A DNA stretch of 64,000 nucleotides from contig CAMHCS010000008.1 in the NCBI GenBank assembly GCA_946183785.1, forward strand, positions 22,574 to 86,573. The letters run 5' to 3'. The notes below the pieces were generated by a model. That model was not told the DNA's origin. It saw only the letters and a program-made list of their open reading frames with translations, and searched no databases. Positions within the stretch are counted from its first letter, which is position 1. Each line of letters opens with the position of its first letter. Below are positions 41,766 to 52,400 of the stretch, piece by piece. The position numbers were made by a program, and so were the translations under genes. The DNA comes from an uncultured Selenomonadales bacterium (GTDB lineage: Bacteria; Bacillota; Negativicutes; Selenomonadales; Selenomonadaceae).

Positions 41766-43433
41766 TTACCAAATCTTTCCAAGAATGAACCACATACGAT
41801 CCTTCGACCGCGCATCATCCGACATGTTGTCAAATCCGCCGATGCGCCGCGCATAATCGAACCGCGCGAACCAGTCGTTCGGCTTCGTATAGCTGATCCC
41901 AACGCCCCAGCCTTTCAGCGAGGTTGTATCGTTGGGCATGGCAGCCGTCCCGTGATGCATCGATCTCGTATGCCCGGCGTCGAAGTATGTGGACAGTGTC
42001 AGTCCCGGCACATTCGTATGATACCGAAGCTCCAGCGTCCCCATCACGCCCTCGTCACCCGCGCCTTCACCCTGCGGATAAGCGCGCACGCCATTCGCAC
42101 CGCCGAGATACATCTCTTCCGAGCTGTCCAGATTGTTGAACGCCGTCTGCCCCGAAACTTTCAGCATTAAATCCGTTTGATGGCCAAGCGCCTGGATGCC
42201 CGTCACCGACGCCTCTGCCTTCGTGAAGCCGCCGTCCGTCTCAGTTGCCCGAGCATTATTCTTCGCCTGTTCCGAATCTGCACCCAAAGTTCCCGCCGTC
42301 AACGTCACATTGTAATCCAACACAGAACCGACCCAGCGATTGTAACCTTCCAACCCGACATGAACGCTGTGCGAATGCTTTTTCAAATCCACATTCGCGC
42401 CCCAACCGCCAAACTGATCGTCTTCCAAGTTTCGATAATCATATCCGAAACGCCATTCTAATTTTCGATCATCGAGATGGAAAATCGGTCGGCTGCCAAA
42501 CAAACTGATCGTGTCTGCAGTACCATGTGCGTCAATATTTCGGAAAGGGCCGCCCAGCTTGTAATCCATGCGGCTATATCCGATGCCGAGCTTCGTCCCG
42601 CCGTGGCCGACGAGCGTCTCATAGTTCGCATAATAATTGTGCAGATTGTCGTTCGAGATTAACGCGCCCACATTGATGCGCGCACCCGTGCCCCCGACGT
42701 TGTAAAGGCTCTCCTGCAAGCCGAATCGGTACTCGCCCGATGCCTTCGTGCCGTAATTCTCCGCGTACAGCACCGTATTTGTCGACTTTCCATCCTCCAC
42801 CCGTACCGTCAGATCGCTCGTACCGAAATCCTTGCCCGGACTTAAAACGCCGATGGCCTTCGTTCCGGAAAGGTCGGAAATCGAATAGAGCGCCGTCTCA
42901 AGCGCCGACGTGCGAATAATATCCCCCGGCTTCAGCCCCTTCAGGAAGCTCTTGATCACATCCTCCTTCAGGCGGCTGTTGTTCTCGATACGAACCTCGC
43001 TGTACCGCCCCGGTATCACCTTGATCGTCACCGTACCGTCCGAGCTCTCCTGCGCGGGCAGATAGGCCGCCGACGCCGGATAGCCGTGTGCGCGGCAGTA
43101 CGCCGTCACCTTGTCGATCGTCTGGTTGAACGCTGGCAGCGTCGTCTCCACGCCGACGCTCTCCGAAAGGATTTTCGCCAGCGCCTCTTTATTCAGCTTC
43201 AGCTCCTGCGCATCCAGACGCACATTCGAGATTGTAAAATGAACCTCCTGCGCCTCCGACGGAAGATTGGGCAGATTGCTCTCCACCTTCGCGTCCGCCT
43301 GCGGCTGCGCCTTTTCGACTTCCTCCCCCGGCTTCGACAATGACGAAACGGCCTCAGCCGTCCCCATCAGCATGCCCGCCGCGACGGCTGTCGTCACCCC
43401 TGCCGACAGCGCGCGCAAAAACTTCCTTTTCAC
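41766..43433 (-). CDS. Two-partner secretion outer-membrane transporter (TpsB, FhaC/ShlB family)
   Basis: 555 residues. A signal peptide (to about residue 28, ending TAEA) is followed by two POTRA domains (about 65-215) and a C-terminal beta barrel with the conserved LGGANGVRAYPQGEGAGDEG block and a terminal strand ending in Trp. It should thread the adjacent giant exoprotein through the outer membrane. Its presence shows a didermic cell. Start is a GTG with AAGGGGG upstream, 14 bp after the exoprotein stop, so the pair is an operon. No strong terminator follows. Confidence 0.93.
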   Translation of the reverse strand: MKRKFLRALSAGVTTAVAAGMLMGTAEAVSSLSKPGEEVEKAQPQADAKVESNLPNLPSEAQEVHFTISNVRLDAQELKLNKEALAKILSESVGVETTLPAFNQTIDKVTAYCRAHGYPASAAYLPAQESSDGTVTIKVIPGRYSEVRIENNSRLKEDVIKSFLKGLKPGDIIRTSALETALYSISDLSGTKAIGVLSPGKDFGTSDLTVRVEDGKSTNTVLYAENYGTKASGEYRFGLQESLYNVGGTGARINVGALISNDNLHNYYANYETLVGHGGTKLGIGYSRMDYKLGGPFRNIDAHGTADTISLFGSRPIFHLDDRKLEWRFGYDYRNLEDDQFGGWGANVDLKKHSHSVHVGLEGYNRWVGSVLDYNVTLTAGTLGADSEQAKNNARATETDGGFTKAEASVTGIQALGHQTDLMLKVSGQTAFNNLDSSEEMYLGGANGVRAYPQGEGAGDEGVMGTLELRYHTNVPGLTLSTYFDAGHTRSMHHGTAAMPNDTTSLKGWGVGISYTKPNDWFARFDYARRIGGFDNMSDDARSKDRMWFILGKIW

Positions 43434-43447
43434 CCCAAGGTTCCCCC

Positions 43448-46400
43448 TTATCCGATCATTCGATCCAGATTTACCGTGTTCCCCTGTGTCTCGATCGCGA
43501 TATTCGTGCGATCCACGACCACCACGCCCCGCGATTCTTTCTCTTCGTCCTCATCCTCTTCGTCCATCGTATTGACCACGATCGACGGCTTCTTGTCCTC
43601 GCCGTTTTCGCTCGCCTTCGTCAAGATTTCCAAAAGCGACGACGAACGGCGCGTCTCTCCTCCTTCACGCTCCAAGTCGATGCTCGAAACGTCCTCGGAA
43701 GAAGCCTCCTCCGTCATCGGCAGCGCAGCCTCCTCCGCCACCTGCTCCGGCGTCTCCCCCTTATCCAGGAACCACATCCTCGCGCCCGCGAGATTCACCA
43801 CCGAGCCGCTGCCCTCGATATCCATCGAGGACGCCAGCCTCGACCGCGTGTCGTCGTCCATATTCACGCCGTTCTCTGCGTACTGGAGGGACGCTGTCGA
43901 CCTGCGTTTGACGTGCGAAACATCCTGATCCTTCGAAATGCGGTTGTACGCGTAATCGTCAGGCGTAAACTGTTTGTCCGCAATCACCGGATCCTGCGAA
44001 CTCGGCTGCATTTCAATCAGGAGTGCTTCGTTCGGCTCCGTCACGAAATAATAATTCCTGTAGCCGCTGTCAAACGTCGGATTGTTCTCGTTCGTCGAAG
44101 TGGCCTGCCCGTTCACAAACCCGAGCAGCATATACTTCTGCCCGACCACTGTCGAAAGATCATCCTTGTCGCGTCCGAAAGTCAGCGCTCCTTTCGCAAA
44201 ATCGTCCGAACCGACAAAGCCCGTATACGTCCCTTGATAGCCGCCCGTCGGCGTCGAGCCCTGCTTCTGCGTTACAGGATTCGGGATCAGAGTCACCTTC
44301 GCACGGTCGATGCGGCCCCATCCGGAGAATGTTCCCGACGAGGCGTTTTGCGTCGTGAAGTTCTCGCTCGACGCGCCGAGCCGATAATTGGAATTCCCCA
44401 CGGTGAAGTTTGCCGTGACCGTTTGCTCCGCGCCCGCGACAGCGTCCACCGCCGCCCCGGTATCCGCCGAAGCATAGCGCGCGTTTGCCAAGCCGTCCAG
44501 CTTTAGGTCGTCGCCCGCAAGCACATTCGAGAACATCTCCGCCTCGTTCAGCCTCGAGAAGTCTGTCACTTTGTCGTTGCCGTCATAGGTCTTCGTGGCG
44601 ACGATACCGCTCATATCCTTGTACTGCAAAGTACGCGGCTGAATCTTGGCTTGGTTGCTTGTGAGTGCCGTACGCACCAAGCTGTAGTTCGTGTTGTTCC
44701 ACTTCAAGCGATAAGTCACGCCCAGCCCCGTGCCCGCGTCGGTCGTCTCGTTCCCAGACTTGTCGTAGTAAATGGCGCTCTCCACTTCGAGGCCAAGCTT
44801 GTCGGTGCCCACCAAGCCATCGTTGGCAGTCCCGGGGATGATCGTCACATTGTCTGACTTGAACTTGTGGATTGCACCATGGTCGTCCGTATAATCCACG
44901 ACCGCCGACGTGCCGTCATAGACCTTCGTGACCGTCGAGTCCTTCAGCGCAACATCGACCTTCCGCTGCTGGATGGTTCCGCTGCCTTCCAGCGTATCCG
45001 CGTCTTGGGTGTCGCCCTCCTTCTTGACGGCCTTGACGACATAGTTGCCGGCAATTCCCGTTCCCGCAAGACGCAGGTTTTGGAAATAAACATCCTTTGT
45101 AGTAACCGCGCCGTTCCTCACGGCAACATTCTTCGCTTCGTTGCCGTCCACGCTCTCGTCGCCGGACGCGACATAATTCGCCTTCACCTTTGCCGTATCA
45201 AGACGGAGGTCCTCGCCCTCAACGATGCCAGTATCATTGCCATCCGCCACTAACGCCAGAATGTCGTTGACGCTCTTGCCGCTGGCGAGAAGCGATGTTT
45301 CGTTGTTTTCGCCTGCAAATAGCGACGAATCACCGTCATACACTTTGTCAAGCCCCGTGCCGTTGTTATCCTTAAATTCCACATAAACTTCGCGACGCTT
45401 GATGCCGCCCCTGGCCGTGTCGTCCGTCGCTGTCCGCGCGGAGGCGTCGTCCGCCGGATTCTCCACCAGCGTATAGTTTGCCGAGTCGCCGCCATCCGCC
45501 ATCGTAAAGGTATAGGTCACATGCCGCGCCGTCCAGCCCGGATCGTTCGCCGCAGCGTCGGGATCGACAGAGGCATTCGGATTGTCGAAATTCGCGTCGT
45601 ACGTCACAGAAACCGTGTCGCCCACGACCAACCCCGCGTCCCGCAGCGCCGTGTACGTCTCGTTTGTCTTATAAACCTTTCCCGCGTCGCCTTGGCCTTT
45701 GTAAGTCATAATATTGTCGTTGCCCGTTCCTGCCGCCGAAACCGTCAGCAGGCGCCGCGCGATATTGTTGTCAGCCGCCTCGGACACGACAGGCGCATTG
45801 TAATGGGCGATCACGTCAGGGCCAAGATCATAGTCGTTCAGCGTCAAATCCGAGAATCTCACGTTGTATGCCACATTCTTGTCCCCAGCGCTTGCGTCTG
45901 CCAGTCCAGTCGTCGTATTCACATACGTCGCCGTCGTGCGAGCCGTGTCATAGTCCAGCGTACCCGTATCACCCAAAGCAGAGGTATAGTTGATAGTCAG
46001 GTAATTTCCAACGCGGGATTCCGTCAAATTGCCTTCGGCGTCATAGACGTCCACCGACGATTTGCCGTCGTATACTTTCGTTGCCGATCTCCAATTTTCT
46101 GTCAAATTATCCATGATAAGCGCAACGGGCCGGATTGTCCCAGTCTGCGCCGCCGCCGCAAAGTATTGCGTAGTAGCAAGGCCGCTGTTCTCCGCCGAAA
46201 TCGTGCCGTTGGTCAGCTTGTAATTCTCCGCGTCGTTGCCCTCGAGCCCCGTGAAAGTGTAGAGCATAGCATGCTTGTTTTCCTGTGCAACGCCGTTCTC
46301 CCGTATCACGTGGGAATATTCCGTAAAGGTACCCGTCGTCCCGTTGGGCGTCCAAGTCCCATAGCGCCCCTTCAGGCCGCTGAACCGGATATCGTCACCA

Positions 46401-49400
46401 GCCATGTCGTCCGCGAGGTTTTCCGTTTTCCAATTCGTCACAGCTGTATTCATCGCTGCTTTGTTGGCGTTCGTAAGATTCGCGTTCTTGTCATAATTTT
46501 TCGCCATCGTCGGTGAAATCACAAGGGAGATCTCCCGTGCCGTGATAACGCCGTTTCCTGTGATATCAGCATCCGTCAGCTTGTAATTCCCCGTCACATT
46601 GGGATCGCCCGCCAGACCAAGCCTCGTATAGGTAGCAGTGGCCGCCGGATTCGTTGAGGCCGTCGAGGCGTTCCTGGAGTTATACGTACCCGATGCATTC
46701 GACACATCAAGAGTTACCACATCCCCTGTGATGACATTGGTTCCCGTCTGGCTCTTGTCGCTGCTCGTCACAAGATGGCCAGAAACTGTCTGAACGGCAT
46801 CATTGCCGTTATAAACCTTCCTGGCTTCGTCCATGACCGGTACGATCGTCCGCTGGCTGATGGTGCCGACGCCCGTCGTGTTCAGCGTCGCGGCATTGCC
46901 ATTGTTATAAAAATTGTAATTGTTCGCGTTGTAGTTCGTTCCCTGCGCCGCGTCACCCGTTTTCAGGACAAGCGTATACATCGCCATCTGTCCTGCATCC
47001 AAAGCGTTGACATTTTGGGAATTGTACTGCCCGTTCGCTGTCAACACGCCGTCGTTTACAAGACTGGTAATCATATCGTCAGTGAAATACGCTTCGGCAT
47101 TTTGCAGCAGCGCTTTGTCGCCGTCGTAAACCTTCTCGGCCGCCGTCGTTTCTACGCTCAATGTCACGGGCGTGATTGTGCCTGTCCCCGTCAGCGTGCC
47201 ATTGTCGGCCGTATCGGCTACCTGATAATTTGCGCTGGTCTTGCCCGCCTCCGTCAGTGCGGAAGCGATGTTCGTATAGGTCACCGTTTTTGCGCCGTTG
47301 GTATAGCTGCGGTCAGTATTGCGCCGGACGTTTGCATCATCATACGTGCCCACAACGCTGGTCACGTTGCTCAGCACGCCCGCATCGTCCGCAAGGCCAT
47401 CCTGCGCAAGCATCGCTTTGTCCGCGTCGCCCGCCGTCAGGACGATGTTGTCCGTCACCGTCGTGTCGCCGTCGTATCCTTTCGAGACGGCACCCGCGGT
47501 CAGCGTGATGGTGCGCGGCGTGATCGTGCCGCTGCCCGTAGCTGAAGTGGAAGACAACGTGTAATTCGAGGCCGAGCCGTTCGTGCCGTTGCCCAAAGTA
47601 ATGCCCGTATAATTGACCGTCGTCGCAGTCACGTCCGTTCCGTCATACGCGCCGCTGACAGCTGTGATTGCCAAATCTTCCCCTTCCACTAAATTATCCA
47701 GATCAATCCAATTCTTAATCGTGTCAAGGGGGATTGTCTCATCGCCGTCTTTCAGTGTATTCGTACGGTCATACACTTTTGTCGGAGCGGCGCTGCTCTT
47801 CACCGTTGGGGTAATCACTCGCGGGATAACCTTACCCGTTCCGTCCCCAACCTGACCGGAAATATCGAAATTGTCACTGCTTGCGGCAGCCGGATTGATC
47901 ACGACCGTATATTGTACCGTCTTGTCTCCGACATCCTTGCCCTCGACAAACGTTCCGCCTGTCACGCTTAATATGGTCTGCGCAATCGTCGGAAGCGCAC
48001 TCATGTCAAGATGGGACGCCGGATTCTCCACCACATTCGTCCCGTTGTACTGCTGTTCAAAATCAGTGCTTTGAATCAAGTCCAAATTCACCGGGGCGGC
48101 GGTTATCTTGCCTCCATCCGTCACGGTCAGCGTGCCGTTGTCATCGGTGCTGTAACTGCCACGGCGGCTCGTCTTCCCGTCCAAGCCGCCCTCGCCGTAG
48201 ATGACAGTATAGTTATTACCAAATCGCGTAGCCAGCCCCGTGTATTTCACATTTTTGTCAAGGACGTTGCGATTGCTGTCGCGGCGCACGTCCGCCGCGG
48301 ACGCTTCATCCCCGGTCTTGATATACTTTGCCGTCAGGCCGCTCGTGATTGCTTCACTTCCAGCGACCGTTGCCGTAATCCCGTCCTCATGCAGGACTGA
48401 CCAATCCGCCTTGCCCTCTTGCATCACGTTGTCCATCAAAAGTGCATAGCTCTCCACGCCCGCAGTCCCGGTATACTCCTTTTGGGCATAGCCATAGCCC
48501 GTCACCGTCACCATACGCTTGTTGATTGTGCCGACGCCCGTGATCTTGTTCAGCGAAGTGACGTCCGTGCCGTCCGCGTTTTCGAGCTTCGTAATCTCAT
48601 AATTCGTTGCCTTGCCCGTACCATCTGCCAGAGCAATGCCCGTATAGTAGATCTTCTTGTCAATTAAATTTCCGTTTGCGTCGACGGCGGCGTTCGGATC
48701 TTCGTACGCCGCTTTTATGCCGTTCTCGCCATCCTTCAGCGCCAGCGTCTCTCCATTCTTCGTGCCGGAAATCGTAAACCATCCTTTGATATCCGCCGCG
48801 TTGACAACCGTTCCGCCATTTTTCACATCCGTCGTGCCGTCGTAAAACTTGGACAATTCCGGCTCGCTCGTCAGCTTCACCGTGACCGGAGCCTTCGTGA
48901 TTTCACTCTGATACTTTTTGGCGTTGCTCCCCGTGCCGCGAGATGATACGTCGATGGTAATCCCCGTAGACGAAACATCATTGTCGTGATCGTCTGCAAG
49001 GATATAGTTCGCCAAGCCCTCCTTCACAAACTTGAAGGTCAGCTTCATATCCTTCGTGCCCACATCCGGTGTCTGACCAGCGTTGTAGACCGCGTCCAAA
49101 ATCGTATAGACCAGCGTTTCCTTCTCTGCGTCGGTAAGATAGATATGGTAATCGCTTTCCAACGTTCCAAAATCGACCGTCAGATATTGCTTCGCAGTCT
49201 CCTTCGACCCAATAATCCCCGAATCGTCATAATTCGTCGTGCCATCATAAACCTTCGACGCCAGCGTATTATTGTTGATATTCGTGGCGGCCTCCAAGTG
49301 CGTTTTCTTGATGGAACCCTTGGAAATGATGCCCTTGCCGTAAACCGTATTGGAAATTTTGTAGTTTTTGCTTTTCAGCGCGGTCGTGATGTCCTTGTAT

Positions 49401-52400
49401 GTGTTGCCATCTTTCAACCCTGTGTAAAGCACCTTCATTCCGGCAACCGCCGCCTCCGCGTCATATGTTCCCGCATCGGCGCTCTCCACGAACGTCCCCG
49501 TCGCGTCGCTGCCATACCGCCCTGCGATTTTCTCCTTATCAATGACATCCCCGATTGCTTCGTCAGCCACCAGGTCATCAGAAGAAACATCGGGAATTGA
49601 CGAAACTGCCGATGTGCCAGTATATGTCTTGGTCGCGGAGCCAAACGTCAAACCAAGCTCCTTCTGCCCGATCGTGCCCGTCCCGTTAAGTTTCGTAGCA
49701 AGCGTACCACCGTTGGTCGCCGCTTCGCCGTTGACAATATAATTTGCAGCCTTGGCGCCGTCCATCTTGATGGAGAATTCGATGTTCTTGGAAGCCACGT
49801 TGCTCCCATCGAAAGCAACATCTTTCGCCGCCTCGCCGTGTGTGCCCAGATAAGCCGACGCATCCGAAACGATGCTGATGCTTGTGCTATCGTCGACGAG
49901 ATGGGAAGACCCCGTTGCATACGCCAAGTTCCCCGTAGCACTTGTGAAGTTGATCGTCCCTGTGGCGTAGCCTGCCGCCTCGCCATTCACCTTTGCCGTG
50001 CCGTTATAGGTCTTGTCAATGCCCTCGTTCGTTGCCAACGCCACCGTGATGTTGCGCTTCGTGATCAACAAATCATTGACTAAATCCTCCGTTATCCGCG
50101 AGACACTGCCCGCCGGTTTATAGCTTTTTGCGATGGCTTCGACGTATCCTTCCTTGCTCTCGTTCAAACCGACATCAAAAGTGGCCTTCACCGCCGCCGT
50201 GGCAAGACCGGAATTCGTCGCGTCCGCCGTGGGTTGGTTGTTCCCATCATAAAACTTCACAGTCCCCGTGGTCTGGAAGAACACGCTCCCCGCATCCACC
50301 GCAAGGAGACCGGTTTTCGATTCGGTCCCGTCAGCCACCGTCCCCGAAACGGAAACGTCATGCGCATTGCCGCCCGACAAATATTTCAAACCGTCATACG
50401 CTTTGAACGGATCTGTCGAGCTTCCGCTATAAACAAAATCAGTAATCTCGCGCTGCTTTATTGTCCCCGCGCCATGCAGCGTCGCAGTGTTATCACCTTC
50501 CGCGAGCGTCGTCCCGGGATGCGCCGCGTCCACCAAGATATAATTGCCCAGAGTATTCCCCGTCAGGCCAACGCCTGCATAGTTGACAGTCTTTGTCATG
50601 ACTGCGCCGTTGCTGTCAAAAGCAACGTATTTTCCATCTGGATCGCTCTCGCCGCTGCTGGCGTAAGTGGCAGTTCCATTCGTGTTTAAGGTAACGTGGT
50701 CGCTCTGAAGCAAGCTCTTCAACGCGTCGGTATCCTTATCCGTCTGGTCGGAGGCAGCTGCATAAGATACATTCTCGGAAAATGTGAGCTTCGCGCCCTC
50801 ATCCTCGTTCCGCACAGTATTCGAACCGTCATAAGTCTTGTCGATCCCCGAAGCTGTAAGCAGGGACACGGCAACCTTTCTTTGGGTAATTTTAGCCCGA
50901 ATGCGGCTTGTAGGGGCTGAAAGAGTCGCATTGTAGTTGTCCCTGGCGCTTCCATTGGTGGTAATGTCGCTTCCGGAAATTTCCACCCACCTGGTTCCGT
51001 GATTTGCGTCCTGTTCATTTCCCGTTTGATCTTTGTAATATGTATACGTAAGCGTGCCGGATAGCCCTAGGTTCTCCCTGTCAGAATCAATCAGGCCGTC
51101 GACGACATCCAGGGCAGCCGCGGTGGACAAATTCACCTCTTTTTTGTTGGTTCTGTCGTAAACTTTGTTCACCGCGTCGCTGTTCGGCGTCACTTTAATG
51201 GAAAGATCGCGCTTGTCGATTCTGAAATTGTTCCCGTACAGGTCATACCCCTGCTGCTCACCGGAAAACAGAGCAAAAGACGCCGCCGCACCCGATACGG
51301 TATAAACGCCGCTGCGATCGTTCAGATTCACCCCGGAGCTTGTCGCATTCGCGCCGTAATAAGACGCATCGGCGGCCGTAGCGGAATCGCCCAGCACCTT
51401 CGTCGCGTCATAGACCTTGTATGGATTTTTTACCGGGTTCGTCGTGGTATCATAGCCCGTATAAACTCCGCCACCCGTCAGGTTGTTGATATTCGCCGTC
51501 GTAGTCCCCTGCGCAAGCTCACCATCATAAGTATAATCGACAGAAACCGTCCCCTTTGCCTTCATGAACGAAGTGAGCAACGGCAAGGAAGCGCCCTCAT
51601 AAATGCGCCAAGTGGTATTAGCGCCACCCTCTGCGGAAATGGTACTACCATCCGTAAATGAATAGCTACTTAATGATTTTGGAGACGAAACGTTGCTGAT
51701 AACGAGTTTATCCGCATTATTTCCTACATAACCATGATAAATAACCTCATTTTTCCCAAAATAAGTACTATCAGAAGAATATTGATACTTTGCTGCAGTA
51801 TATACATTCTTAATTGTAGCGTCGTTGGATTTAGTAAAACAAATTCCAGCGATTTCATTCCCATCAAAATTTATTTTTCCAATATTATAGGAATCTTCAA
51901 TACTCCCACCATTGAGAGTGTCTACAAGACCTGCGTAACTTACTGACGCATTGTAGCTATTTTTTAACGTTGACTGATTGGCATATCCTATAATGCCGCC
52001 TCTATAGTTCCCACCGTGAAACCCTGTGCTCCCTACCGTTCCACCCGCATTCCAGACATTGCGAATTGTCGTACTGTTAGCATAGCCAACAATCCCACCC
52101 GAAAATTTTCCAAGCAGGTTCACACCCTCCACGCCGACATTCTCAATGGTCGCGCCATCAGTATAGCCAAAGAGGCCCAAATATTGTGTGTCATCTGTTT
52201 TTCCAAACCCGGAAACCTTATAGAACATACCGTCAAAATTACCCTTAAACGCTTTTTGGTTTGACAGCGTAGTTCCATTCAAAGTTGAAGCGGTTCCGAT
52301 TGGTGTCCACGATGACGAATATGATGAAGCGTCGTCGATATTATTGGCCAGCATATAGTTGCCAGACAGATCATACCCGGCTTTTGCGTTTCCTGCCGTA